Shown: positions 56,166 to 64,000 of the stretch, piece after piece
Numbering within the stretch: position 1 is the first letter of the stretch
How the letters are laid out: each line of letters starts with the position of its first letter
Assembly (NCBI RefSeq): GCF_015207605.1
Contig: NZ_JADEWO010000001.1
Coordinates: 248,001 to 312,000 of the forward strand
DNA length: 64,000 bases
Source: Oculatella sp. LEGE 06141
Lineage (GTDB): Bacteria > Cyanobacteriota > Cyanobacteriia > Elainellales > Elainellaceae
Reading direction: 5' to 3'
Notes under the pieces: model-generated
What the model was told of the DNA's origin: nothing
Seen by the model: the letters and a program-made list of their open reading frames with translations, nothing else
Database searches by the model: none
Made by a program: the position numbers and the translations under genes

Positions 56166-56228
56166 GGGCGTAGCATTCGGGCAATACGTCTGGGTCTATT
56201 TCAAAGCTGTTTGCCGAATGCTACGCCC
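56166..56228. repeat. Inverted repeat with near-identical 18-base arms
   Basis: GGGCGTAGCATTCGG(G)CAA at about 56166-56184 and its complement at 56211-56228 enclose 26 bases. One extra G is bulged. It may act as a terminator for uvrC or be a short dispersed element; a similar core (GGGCGCAGCATTCGG) occurs at about 57536. Confidence 0.55.
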
Positions 56229-56377
56229 TTACACAGTTGATAGATTCCAAGCAACCTCCAAACGGAATTTGGCGTTTTTGATTCAAATGAGCTGCGATCG
56301 CAACAACACCCCGTACTGATGCGATGAATGGCATCGTTACAGGGTGTCGAAGGGTGGCTTGCCGTAGCCGATTAGAA

Positions 56378-57262
56378 CTAAGCCGTAGCGGGCTGAGGCT
56401 GTTGTTTCTGTTGTGCCATTTCTAACAACCGCCGAATCCGATCCTCAGTGGGTGGGTGAGTGCGGAACAGCGACTGCAACCCTTCCCCAGACAACGGATT
56501 AACAATTAGCAATGGTGAAAAGGCAGGATTGCCGTTCATGGGCAGCTGTCGTCCCATTTCTTCCAGCTTCGTGAGCGCACTGGCCAATGCGCCCGGATTT
56601 CCGGTGATTTCTGCCGAACCCGCGTCTGCGGCATACTCGCGAGTGCGCGAGATCGCCATCTGGATCAGAGCGGCTGACAGGGGAGCCAACACAATCAGAA
56701 ACAGCACGCCTAAAGGATTTCCGCCCTGCCGATTGTTACGGGTAACTGGCCCATACAATGCGCCAAAGGTTAGAATGCGCCCGACAAACGTAATCGCGCC
56801 ACCCAGCGTTCCGGCGACGGCTTGAGTTAGAGTGTCCCGATTTTTGACGTGGGTTAGCTCATGCGCCAAAACCCCTTCCAGTTCTTCCTGGGACAGCAGT
56901 TCAAGAATGCCTTCTGTCACCGCAACGGCAGCATGTTGGGGGTCGCGTCCGGTGGCAAATGCGTTTGGCGTTTCGGTCGGAACTAGGAAAACCGTTGGCA
57001 TGGGAATACCAGCGCGATCGCTCAACCTGGCGATCGTGTCATACAGGTCTGGTGCTTGTTCGCGGGCGAGGGGTTGCGCTTGATACGCCGCTAACGCCGC
57101 TTTATCGGAATAAAACCAAGACCCTAGCGTGGTGAATGCTGCAAACAGCAGCCCCAAATAAAGTCCTTGCTCATTACCCGCCAGATAATAGCTCACCAAT
57201 ACAATCAAGCCGCTTAAAAGCCCCAAAAGGGCGGCTGTTTTAACCTGGTTTATACCCAACAT
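56378..57262 (-). CDS. htpX: M48 family membrane metalloprotease HtpX-like
   Basis: 294 residues. Two N-terminal membrane helices (about 8-26, 30-50), then M48: VLAHELTHVKNRDT with HELTH zinc motif (about 135-139), further helices (about 150-180 and 185-205), and REYAADAGSAEITG with the third zinc ligand Glu. It degrades misfolded membrane proteins. The C-terminus is a Gln/Pro-rich MAQQKQQPQPATA tail. Family and fold are clear; whether it is the heat/stress-responsive HtpX is inferred. Confidence 0.93.
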   Translation of the reverse strand: MLGINQVKTAALLGLLSGLIVLVSYYLAGNEQGLYLGLLFAAFTTLGSWFYSDKAALAAYQAQPLAREQAPDLYDTIARLSDRAGIPMPTVFLVPTETPNAFATGRDPQHAAVAVTEGILELLSQEELEGVLAHELTHVKNRDTLTQAVAGTLGGAITFVGRILTFGALYGPVTRNNRQGGNPLGVLFLIVLAPLSAALIQMAISRTREYAADAGSAEITGNPGALASALTKLEEMGRQLPMNGNPAFSPLLIVNPLSGEGLQSLFRTHPPTEDRIRRLLEMAQQKQQPQPATA

Positions 57263-57878
57263 ATGCTTATACCCAATGCAGTTTTAGTAGCAAATCAAAT
57301 TATAGGTTGATCTTAAAATCTCAGATTTTGTTAACGTCTTGTCTCTATCTAAACGTTGAACATTGGTCTTTCGACTGGTATAGATTCCCCTGTCCTGTTG
57401 AACGGTTTCTGAGAGGCTGTCTTACAGCAGTTCTCAATCGAGTCAGCCACAGTCTCGCCAGGATAGGTGTGAGGTGTAGGGTTTGGGGTGTGGTGAATGC
57501 AAATGGCTGTAAAAGCATCAACGGTCTCTTCCACGGGCGCAGCATTCGGTACGATCATGCTTCAAACGCCCTGCTGGCTTGCTGCAAGGTACGCCACGTC
57601 CCTACCAGTGTTAAGGTGGAAGATTAAACTATCGGTTAATTTGTTAGAGGTTGTTTGAACAGGAGCAACTGTGCTGCGGGTGCCCCTTAAACAAATTCCC
57701 CAGCGGGGGCTTCCGGCCAGTTCGATGATCACCATTCGGCTAAACGCTGGCGCTGAAGCCCGAAGTTGGAGGATTTTAGGGCAATCTAAGGAATACTCAG
57801 CACCTTTGAAGCATCCTCTAGCAGGATCATGATGTACTATTCGGTTGCTGATGTCATTCAGCACTGATTCAGAACAGG
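57263..57878. other. 615-base intergenic region with a degraded repeat
   Basis: Between divergent htpX and the gene at 57879. No convincing gene. It contains the decayed inverted repeat at 57681-57784 and a copy of the GCAGCATTCGG core at about 57538. The rest is of mixed composition and presumably holds promoters. Confidence 0.5.
57681..57784. repeat. Degenerate inverted repeat (same family as 450-533)
   Basis: TGCCCCTTAAACAAATTCCC... (57681-57712) and its imperfect complement (57757-57784). It is followed by GCATCCTCTAGCAGGAT and TGACATTCAGCACTG-like sequence, in a different order from those following the repeat at 450. Likely remnants of one dispersed cyanobacterial element. Confidence 0.4.
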
Positions 57879-58205
57879 ATGAGTGGAACCTCAGGCTGTA
57901 AAACGATGTCAAGTCAATCAGATAACCAGTCGGATCACGTTCATTACGAGGTTGCACAACCTCTTGTGAGTCGCAGCGAACGATGTGACAGGCATGATGC
58001 GATTCAACAGTTAGAGGATTACCTGGAAAACGACATTAAACCTGCCGTTCATTCGCTGGTAACGTCCTCTAAACCTCTTTGCTGGAACGATGACCTGGCA
58101 GATTGGCTCGATCGCCAACGGTTAGAGCTGCATCGGTCTGCGGTTCAGGCTGGGCAAGCAGCGAGAAAGACGAGAGCGGTATTGCTTAGGAAGCAGCCGC
58201 ATTAA
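57879..58205 (+). CDS. Small hypothetical protein (108 residues)
   Basis: 108 residues from ATG 57879, or 99 from ATG 57906 (MSSQSDNQSDH). Acidic/helical: HDAIQQLEDYLENDIKPAVHSLV and LADWLDRQRLELHRSAVQAGQAARKTRAVLL. No family is recognised. It precedes the next small gene by ten bases on the same strand, so both are probably one operon. The C-terminal half is likely helical. Possibly a partner of the next protein; no further evidence. Confidence 0.5.
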   Translation: MSGTSGCKTMSSQSDNQSDHVHYEVAQPLVSRSERCDRHDAIQQLEDYLENDIKPAVHSLVTSSKPLCWNDDLADWLDRQRLELHRSAVQAGQAARKTRAVLLRKQPH

Positions 58206-58214
58206 AGCGGCAGT

Positions 58215-58595
58215 TTGAACAATAGTTCTATGGGTGATTTGTCGAGCGGTGGGCCAGATCTCGATGATTTGAAAAGCTGCCTTTCAGACTTGGAGGACGT
58301 TGTCACTACTTTTTCAGAATTGATCGACGAAATGGAAGCGGTCGATCGCGCCTCTCAAGCATCACGGGTTTCGCAAAAATTTCATCAACTCGTTACCGAT
58401 CTGCGGCAAAATTGCGATCGCTTCCGCAGAGATGTTGCCGATTATCGCACTATTTTAATGGCGGAAGAGACGCTCTGGTCTGCGTCCGAGTTAGAGGAAG
58501 CGTATAGTAATCTCACCGATCAAATCCTCAAAATTAGGCAGTACGTGATGCTGTCAGAAAAAGTGTTTTTGCGCTTCTTGAGAGAAGAGATTTGA
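58215..58595 (+). CDS. Small alpha-helical (coiled-coil-like) hypothetical protein
   Basis: 126 residues, almost entirely helical: DLDDLKSCLSDLEDVVTTFSELIDEMEAVDRA, FHQLVTDLRQNCDRFRRDVADYRTIL and LEEAYSNLTDQILKIRQYVML in parts. Heptad-like leucines suggest a coiled coil or four-helix bundle. It starts ten bases after the previous small gene. No known domain; the pair is likely a cyanobacterial accessory module of unknown role. Confidence 0.55.
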   Translation: MNNSSMGDLSSGGPDLDDLKSCLSDLEDVVTTFSELIDEMEAVDRASQASRVSQKFHQLVTDLRQNCDRFRRDVADYRTILMAEETLWSASELEEAYSNLTDQILKIRQYVMLSEKVFLRFLREEI

Positions 58596-58817
58596 AATTG
58601 TATCGACTTGTATCGACTCCAGTGGAAGCCGAGTCAGAGCCGGGTTATGCCAAACTCCTACGAACGGGTTTGGTACCCCTGAGAACGTGATTCAAAATGC
58701 TGGAGTGATTCAGTTAGAATAGCTTGGCAGACATTGGGCCGGTTAGTTTCACGCACTCAGGTTAGGCTGAGCAGCTTGCGTGAGGCGATCGCCCCATCGA
58801 CCGAGGAGTGAGCGGAC

Positions 58818-59843
58818 ATGACGCAATTGAATAACGCCCTGACCCTCTTTTTTAGCCTGCTGGTTGAGGCGGTGCCATTTTTGCTCATTGGGGTCGTGTT
58901 TTCCAGCCTGCTGCTGCTGTTTGTTGACGAACGCAAGCTCGTAGCTGCCGTTCCTCGACATCCGCTGCTCGGCGCGCTGGCAGGGAGCCTGATTGGTTTT
59001 TTGTTTCCAGTGTGCGAATGCGGCAACGTGCCGGTGGCAAGGCGGTTGTTGGTGCAGGGTGCCCCGGCATCAATGGCGATCGGCTTCTTGCTAGCGGCTC
59101 CTACCGTCAATCCGATTGTCCTGTGGGCAACCTGGACTGCCTTTCGAGATCAGCCCGAAATTGTGTTTATGCGGCTTGGCTTTTCGCTGCTGATTGCCGC
59201 CACGATTGGTTGGGTTTTTAGTGCACAGGCCGATTTGCGTCCACTCTTGCAACCCAGTGTGGCGCGATCGATGCTACCCCCCCAGGCAGCGGCACGTTCT
59301 AAACCCCATGCTTCAGAATCGACGCTGCTTCAATCTGGGACATTTATGCTGGGTCAACCCGGCAACCCGGTGCGTCTCGATGCCAGCGGAATGCAGGCGG
59401 CGGCGGTTGCCAATCCGGCGTTGACTCAGCCGTGGTCGTACCGGATTCAGCTTGTGCTGGATAACATTGTGCAGGAGTTGCGGGAGTTGGGTGGCGTGCT
59501 GGTAATTGGTAGCGCGATCGCGGCTATTGTACAAATTGCTGTTCCACGCGACATTATTTTGGGACTGGGGCAAGGGCCAATCTCGTCGATTGTGGCGATG
59601 ATGATTTTGGGCTGCGTGGTTTCGATCTGCTCGACCGTTGACTCGTTTTTTGCGCTGTCGTTTGCTTCAACTTTTACCAGCGGTTCGCTGCTGGCGTTTC
59701 TGGTGTTTGGGCCAATGATTGACCTCAAAAATATTGGTCTGTTGCTCTCGATTTTTCAAGGTAGAGCCGTTGTTTACCTGTTTGCGTTGGCTGCCCAAAT
59801 GACCTTTTTATTCACGTTGCTGGTGAATTTGTACATGAACTGA
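58818..59843 (+). CDS. Permease of the UPF0718/DUF318 family (YcgR-like)
   Basis: 341 residues with about eight membrane segments. Start LFFSLLVEAVPFLLIGVVFSSLLLLFVDE, then LIGFLFPVCECGNVPVARRLLVQGAPASMAIGF with the conserved P-x-C-x-C-G-N; a soluble loop (about 145-210), and a second half repeating VISICSTVDSFFALSFAS and LVFGPMIDLKN. The C-E-C motif hints at metal or thiol chemistry. It pairs with the TIGR03943-type protein 72 bases downstream. In other bacteria this pair (YcgR/YcgQ) forms a putative transport complex of unresolved substrate. Confidence 0.85.
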   Translation: MTQLNNALTLFFSLLVEAVPFLLIGVVFSSLLLLFVDERKLVAAVPRHPLLGALAGSLIGFLFPVCECGNVPVARRLLVQGAPASMAIGFLLAAPTVNPIVLWATWTAFRDQPEIVFMRLGFSLLIAATIGWVFSAQADLRPLLQPSVARSMLPPQAAARSKPHASESTLLQSGTFMLGQPGNPVRLDASGMQAAAVANPALTQPWSYRIQLVLDNIVQELRELGGVLVIGSAIAAIVQIAVPRDIILGLGQGPISSIVAMMILGCVVSICSTVDSFFALSFASTFTSGSLLAFLVFGPMIDLKNIGLLLSIFQGRAVVYLFALAAQMTFLFTLLVNLYMN

Positions 59844-59914
59844 GGCACACTCACAACCAACCAGCGGTTTAATGACTTCCCCCTCTCCCTGTTCTTCTAT
59901 TCGGCTGAACCAAT

Positions 59915-60709
59915 ATGACCGTAAAATCCAAACCCCTTGATTCTTCTCGCCCTCGGCGCACCAGAATGGCCTGGTCACGATGGCTAGACATAATGGCGAT
60001 CGGTGCCTGGGGTACTTTGCTGCTGAAATATTGGTTCACTGGCAAAATGAACGTTTTGCTGCATCCCGACTATATGTGGCTGGCCAATTCTGCTGGCGTT
60101 TGTTTAATCGCCCTCAGCGGGTTCAAAGCGTTGCAGCTACTTGTTCCCCGTTGCAGCAAAGGGGTGCGGTTGCCGTCTATGCAGCACTTCTCGGTCTTTC
60201 CACCCGGATTAGGCAGCGCCATCTTGCTCACCGTCGCGATTGTGGGTCTACAATTCACACCCCGTCCGTTTTCGAGCCAGGTTGCGGTCAACCGGGGCGT
60301 GACCGAGACCCTGTCGATGACGCGATCGCAACCGCAAGCCTTTCGTGCCTCAACCCGCCCGGAAGACAAATCTGTAATCGATTGGGTGCGAACGCTCAAC
60401 GTCTATCCTGAACCCGATGCCTACACTGGGCAACCTGCGAGGGTTGAGGGCTTTGTTATCCAGTCGCCAGAGCTACCCGACGGCTATTTTATGATTTCTC
60501 GATTTATTATTACGTGTTGTGCCGCAGATGCTTATCCCGCTGGCTTACCCGTCAAGCTAGCCGAGGAACAACCGTTGCCCAATTCTGATACCTGGCTGCG
60601 GGTTGAAGGCTCGATGACTACCGAGAGCTACAACGACAGCCGCCATTTAGTGATCCAGGCTAGCTCGTTGACCACTATCCCCGAACCCAAAAATCCATAC
60701 GATTACTAA
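59915..60709 (+). CDS. TIGR03943/DUF1980-type permease partner (YcgQ-like)
   Basis: 264 residues with about three N-terminal membrane segments (LDIMAIGAWGTLLLKYWF, YMWLANSAGVCLIALSGF, LGSAILLTVAIVGLQF), then a periplasmic domain (about 135-260) with PARVEGFVIQSPELPDGYFMISRFIITCCAADAYPAGL in two strands. The F-I-I-x-C-C-A-A-D motif is diagnostic of the YcgQ family. It is the second gene of the permease pair. A bidirectional terminator follows at 60805. Confidence 0.85.
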   Translation: MTVKSKPLDSSRPRRTRMAWSRWLDIMAIGAWGTLLLKYWFTGKMNVLLHPDYMWLANSAGVCLIALSGFKALQLLVPRCSKGVRLPSMQHFSVFPPGLGSAILLTVAIVGLQFTPRPFSSQVAVNRGVTETLSMTRSQPQAFRASTRPEDKSVIDWVRTLNVYPEPDAYTGQPARVEGFVIQSPELPDGYFMISRFIITCCAADAYPAGLPVKLAEEQPLPNSDTWLRVEGSMTTESYNDSRHLVIQASSLTTIPEPKNPYDY

Positions 60710-60804
60710 TTTTTGAGGCGTTTCTGGAGCGTCTCTGGAGACGGAGACAATGGAGCCATGCCTGAAACCTCTCTCCCTATTCTGGCATCAGCGTCATTGT
60801 AATT

Positions 60805-60838
60805 ACAGGGTGCGTTGCATCTGCAACGCACCCTGTTT
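60805..60838. terminator. Bidirectional terminator between the permease pair and psaK
   Basis: ACAGGGTGCGTTG and CAACGCACCCTGT arms (60805-60817 and 60824-60836; four further bases may pair) with a short loop, then TTT. Confidence 0.8.
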
Positions 60839-60855
60839 AAGTCGAATTCAAGCGC

Positions 60856-61134
60856 TTAGGTAAATGAAGCGACAGCCAAAATCGCAAGCGTGCCTAACAC
60901 ATGCCCAAAGCTCATAGCACCTAAAAAGCCACCAACGCTGACGTCGTTGAAGAGAACCGATGATAGAGGCAAGGGCATCTTGGGCGCATCGTGAGGACGA
61001 TCGATCGACCGACTGGCGATAATCAGCACCAGCAGACAGGTCACCGTCATAATCACTGGCTTTTGCCAGTTTGCAATAAAGCCAGTTGATGTAACGGGAA
61101 CTTGCGCTAGCTGCAACAAAAGGTCGTGAAACAA
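60856..61134 (-). CDS. psaK: Photosystem I subunit PsaK-like
   Basis: 92 residues with two membrane helices (about 28-43 and 66-91). ASRSIDRPHDAPKMPLP in the loop and GGFLGAMSFGHVLGTLAIL in the second helix are the PsaG/PsaK pattern. It binds antenna chlorophyll at the outer edge of photosystem I and, for the PsaK2-type, helps in state transitions. The N-terminal segment is unlike the best-known PsaK1, so a PsaK2-like or unusual paralog is possible. It is divergent from the candidate small membrane protein at 61279. Confidence 0.85.
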   Translation of the reverse strand: MFHDLLLQLAQVPVTSTGFIANWQKPVIMTVTCLLVLIIASRSIDRPHDAPKMPLPLSSVLFNDVSVGGFLGAMSFGHVLGTLAILAVASFT

Positions 61135-61278
61135 AGCTTTCTCCTAGATTTTCAGCAATGGTTTACGTCACAGGCTGTTAGGTGAGAACTGAATCTGTTC
61201 CAAGCTGTGATTAAACTATCGTTATTGCTACAACTAAAGTTGAACTCCTTCTACCGAAGGATTTGAAAGGATGCTGCA

Positions 61279-61377
61279 ATGATTTCACGCGACCAGTGGT
61301 GTTTGCTTGTTTGCGTTGCTGCGGCCTGTATTGGATTTATTTCACTTGCCTGGTGGTGTGCTGTGCTGCCACCGTAA
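61279..61377 (+). CDS. Candidate 32-residue single-helix membrane protein
   Basis: ATG 61279 is preceded by AAAGGA (61266-61271) and reads MISRDQWCLLVCVAAACIGF then 12 more residues, ending AVLPP. Residues about 7-30 form one hydrophobic helix with three to four cysteines. Size and topology are those of small thylakoid or photosystem/cytochrome subunits, but it does not match PetG/L/N, PsbI/K/M/T or PsaI/M as I recall them. It is divergent from psaK. Could be chance. Confidence 0.4.
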   Translation: MISRDQWCLLVCVAAACIGFISLAWWCAVLPP

Positions 61378-61686
61378 GGTAGTACGGCACTCATGTTGCC
61401 CCCGTAGGCAGAACGCAAAGGATTCGGCACCGAAGACCTCACAGAATGGTGCGAGCGATCGCCGATCATCCATTGGGTTAGCTCCACACTGCGGTCAAAT
61501 TCGGCTCCGGAAACAGCCGAGCGTGACTGTTAACCCAATTTGAACTTTTGTAACTGAGATTGCGCTAACTGCTGTACTGGAATCGAAATATTTCTAAAGA
61601 TTGCTAAATCCACCCCAACTCAGCTTGAGAGTACCCGCAAAGTCGTAGAATTATTAGGCTTCTGGCAACCTCAACTATTCCAGGCA

Positions 61687-62592
61687 ATGACCACAAAGTC
61701 TCTTACCTACCCTAAGTCTAAGCTTTGGCTGGCGGCAATTAAGCCACCGATGTATAGCGTCGCCATCATGCCAATTGTATTAGGAACTGCCATTGCTTTT
61801 GCAGAAACAAATTCGCTTCAGATTGGTACCTTTCTCATTTTTTTAATCGCCGCCATTCTCATTCTTGCCTGGGAGAATTTGAGTAACGATGTGTTCGATT
61901 CAGAAACAGGAATTGATCTGAACAAACACCATTCTCTTGTGAACTTAACCGGTAACAAACGGCTAATTTTTTGGCTCAGCAATGTGTGTTTAGGTTCAGG
62001 CATTTTAGGTATCCTGGCGATCGCCCTATGGCAGCGGGATATCACCGTGTTAGGGCTAATTCTGCTGTGTTGCGCCTTGGGCTACATCTACCAGGGGCCA
62101 CCTTTTCGCTGGGGGTATCGTGGCCTGGGAGAAATTCTATGCTTCTTAAGCTTTGGCCCCCTGGCCGTTTCAGCAGCGTACTACAGCCAAACTCAATCCT
62201 GGTCAGCCGTTAGCCTCACAGCCTCACTGCTCCTGGGCATCAGCACCAGTCTCATTTTATTTTGTTCCCATTTCCATCAGGTTGAAGATGACCTGGCTGC
62301 CGGGAAGCGATCGCCCATTGTTCGTCTTGGCACCCGTCGCAGCGCTCAACTACTGCCCTGGGCCACCGGGGGGATTTTTGCCTTAACCCTGCTGTTTGTG
62401 GTACTTCATATCTTCCCCCTCTCCACCCTGTTCATTTTTGCCAGTTTGCCGTCTGCCTATAAACTTTGCCGTCACGTGCAGATGTATCACAACCAACCAG
62501 AACGAGTGAGCAACTGCAAGTTTTTGGCCGTCAATCTCCACTTCTGGAGCGGTGTGTTGCTCAGTTTGAGCTTTGTGTTCGCAGCCCGATAG
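61687..62592 (+). CDS. menA: 1,4-dihydroxy-2-naphthoate phytyltransferase
   Basis: 301 residues of the UbiA prenyltransferase family with about eight membrane helices. The first Asp-rich motif NDVFDSETGIDLNKHHSLVN (about 60-79) and second motif HFHQVEDDLAAGKRSPIVRLG (about 197-217, given in part) are clear. It joins phytyl diphosphate to DHNA, giving demethylphylloquinone, in the thylakoid or plasma membrane. The product is completed to phylloquinone for photosystem I. No pathway neighbours are beside it; psaK, whose complex uses the product, is 550 bases away. Confidence 0.93.
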   Translation: MTTKSLTYPKSKLWLAAIKPPMYSVAIMPIVLGTAIAFAETNSLQIGTFLIFLIAAILILAWENLSNDVFDSETGIDLNKHHSLVNLTGNKRLIFWLSNVCLGSGILGILAIALWQRDITVLGLILLCCALGYIYQGPPFRWGYRGLGEILCFLSFGPLAVSAAYYSQTQSWSAVSLTASLLLGISTSLILFCSHFHQVEDDLAAGKRSPIVRLGTRRSAQLLPWATGGIFALTLLFVVLHIFPLSTLFIFASLPSAYKLCRHVQMYHNQPERVSNCKFLAVNLHFWSGVLLSLSFVFAAR

Positions 62593-62619
62593 AAAACAGA
62601 ACCAGAGATTAAGAATCTT

Positions 62620-62790
62620 AAGGGGCGAGAATCCCATCCGAAGTGCCCCAATGCCCCCTGCAATGCGAAGCGACTTGTCCCCCTCTTCCCCCATTCCTTG
62701 CGGAGGGGGACTGGGGGACGCGCTTCGTCCCTCAGTGGGGGTCTGGGGGCTAGCCCCCAGATCTTTAGCTCATCCAGTCCCCCCCACCAA
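62620..62790. repeat. G/C-tract hairpin-forming intergenic repeat region
   Basis: Contains GTCCCCCTC (62677-62685) pairing with GAGGGGGAC (62703-62711) and a perfect 18-base palindrome at 62743-62760 (CTGGGGGCTAGCCCCCAG). It resembles the C- and G-run dispersed repeats common between cyanobacterial genes and probably also ends transcription of menA and/or the convergent gene. Confidence 0.55.
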
Positions 62791-62852
62791 ATCCTGCAAA
62801 AGAGTGGAAGATCGCATATCCACCCTTCTCCCAACAAACCACCCAAAGACAA

Positions 62853-64000
62853 TCAGGTTTTAGCAACCGCGATCGCACTCACATCAACCGTGCGAGCAAA
62901 CAACACGCGAGGACGCAGCAAAATGCGAAACAGCAGCATAAACGATTGCAGTTCACTAGGCGTATGATGGCTCTTCCACTGCCCCGGTCGGCAGAATAGG
63001 ATCGCCACCAGTTGCCGCTGCTGCTGCAAACTCACCTGCTCAAACGAGATCCGAACCGTTGGAAACTCATCCTTTATCCCACTCGCCGTTGCTTGCCCCT
63101 GCAACACCAACCCTTCCTCTAAAATATCGAGCTGCACAGGAATCGTTTCATCCCCTACCAACCCTGGAAAACCAGACTGGGTTAATGCCACTTCAGCACC
63201 CACTTCCGACAGCATCGTGGTCACGCCCCAAAATAGCTGAGGATGAGGTGTTGTAGACGACTGAGGCACTTGCAACCGCACCGTTCGGCGTAAATCAAAC
63301 CAGTCATAGAGGTTCGGGCGGGGCGCATCTAGCAAAATGAGCAGCGCAATCCCCAACATCACCAGGTTATAGCCACTCCAAATCCACCCCAGGCCAATGC
63401 CCTTGACCTGCATCGCCACTTCTGGGGGAACCGTCGCCTGCCATGCCCCCTTGATCATGCAGACCCCTAAATTGATCCACAAACTCACCGCCGTTGCCAC
63501 AAACATCACCAACAACGGGGTCGCCAGTGACCAATTGAAGGAGTAGCGATCGCTGGCTGTGCCCTTGGGCGTTACTTTAAACCCCTTGGAAAACGGATTG
63601 AGCATCGATTGAATCACCGTTAGCGCCAGCGGAAAACACAACACCAGTGAGTAGATATCCGAGAGCAGAGCCGAGCGAGAACGGTAATTTAGCCAGGCAA
63701 ACACCGAGAGTTGCACCAAATAATAGGGGAAAAAGAAGTAGAGCAGCTCATTTGCCGTGGCGCGTAAGGGAATCACCTGTAGAAAAGAATAGGTCAACGG
63801 CATCATCAAAAACCCAACCCGCGAGATACTGGTAAACCAGTGCAGCAACCCTTCCAGGTGTGCTAACCGCTGCAACGGCCTCAGCCCAGGAATCGTTAAT
63901 GGATTGGAATGAATGAAAAAGGCTTGCAGCGTCCCCTGTGCCCAGCGAATTCGTTGAATAGCGTGGGCTGCAATATTTTCGGCAGCTAACCCAGCACTCA
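62853..64000 (-). CDS. Cellulose-synthase-like glycosyltransferase (GT2), C-terminal part (cut by right edge)
   Basis: The open frame runs to base 64000 without a stop, so the N-terminal catalytic core is missing. The first visible residues include QRIRWAQGTLQ, the Q-x-x-R-W acceptor motif of processive GT2 enzymes such as BcsA. Membrane helices follow, then FDLRRTVRLQVP (about 220 residues further on), the R-x-x-x-R start of a PilZ domain that binds cyclic di-GMP, and a beta-rich tail to the end. Activation by c-di-GMP is therefore likely. A frame start at 63875 is only an internal TTG and is not used. Confidence 0.82.
   Translation of the reverse strand, partial: SAGLAAENIAAHAIQRIRWAQGTLQAFFIHSNPLTIPGLRPLQRLAHLEGLLHWFTSISRVGFLMMPLTYSFLQVIPLRATANELLYFFFPYYLVQLSVFAWLNYRSRSALLSDIYSLVLCFPLALTVIQSMLNPFSKGFKVTPKGTASDRYSFNWSLATPLLVMFVATAVSLWINLGVCMIKGAWQATVPPEVAMQVKGIGLGWIWSGYNLVMLGIALLILLDAPRPNLYDWFDLRRTVRLQVPQSSTTPHPQLFWGVTTMLSEVGAEVALTQSGFPGLVGDETIPVQLDILEEGLVLQGQATASGIKDEFPTVRISFEQVSLQQQRQLVAILFCRPGQWKSHHTPSELQSFMLLFRILLRPRVLFARTVDVSAIAVAKT

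Noticed and set aside
57562-57957. 131-residue minus-strand frame
   Set aside because: It runs through the degraded repeat and opposes the better-supported small gene at 57879.

Overview
The window is a stretch of cyanobacterial chromosome. Evidence: the palindrome GCGATCGC (HIP1) recurs throughout, and the genes include PsaK of photosystem I, two phylloquinone-pathway enzymes (a DHNA-CoA thioesterase and MenA), LL-diaminopimelate aminotransferase, an FtsH close to the thylakoid type, and a pilA-type pilin. Gene density, mixed strands and moderate GC suggest a filamentous or pilus-bearing freshwater/terrestrial cyanobacterium; the genus cannot be named from this sequence alone.

Layout. 1-15 kb: a cut secreted protein at the left edge, the menaquinone/phylloquinone thioesterase, a lipoprotein, a divergent glutamine-synthetase-family enzyme, a GNAT acetyltransferase, a lipid kinase followed by a signal-less solute-binding protein, a P2-type Ca2+-like ATPase, a small heat-shock protein, a single-domain response regulator, dapL, and a catalytic/non-catalytic pair of M16 peptidases. 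15-30 kb: a surface-glycan and pilin island with a type IV pilin flanked by several SAM methyltransferases, TPR-glycosyltransferases, an O-GlcNAc-transferase-like (GT41) protein, a 1777-residue protein fusing two glycosyltransferase and two methyltransferase modules, and an FkbM methyltransferase. 30-40 kb: a photolyase split into two genes in reversed domain order, a class IV aminotransferase, ftsH, then four consecutive PRC-barrel genes, at least two with clear DUF2382-type tails.

40-53 kb is the nitrogen/arginine-relevant part. A KDPG/HOG aldolase is followed by a 356-residue protein that matches the Pseudomonas-type ethylene-forming enzyme (EFE) along nearly its whole length and keeps every iron, 2-oxoglutarate and L-arginine ligand I can recall. 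This is the most notable find. It is followed by thrB, mazG, a tRNA-Val, a BrkB-like membrane protein and a urease cluster (ureC, ureB, ureA on one strand with an NhaC antiporter, a GST and a GNAT interleaved; ureD beyond a LysR regulator). EFE consumes arginine and is known to release guanidine, and guanidine can be turned to urea in cyanobacteria, so the proximity to urease is suggestive, but no guanidine hydrolase or guanidine riboswitch is visible.

53-64 kb: an ECF sigma factor, uvrC, an HtpX-type protease, two small unknown proteins, a YcgR/YcgQ-type permease pair, psaK, a candidate 32-residue membrane protein, menA, and a cellulose-synthase-like glycosyltransferase (QxxRW motif, PilZ-like tail) cut by the right edge. 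Several hairpin terminators and degraded dispersed inverted repeats separate the units. No CRISPR array, intact insertion sequence or rRNA was seen.
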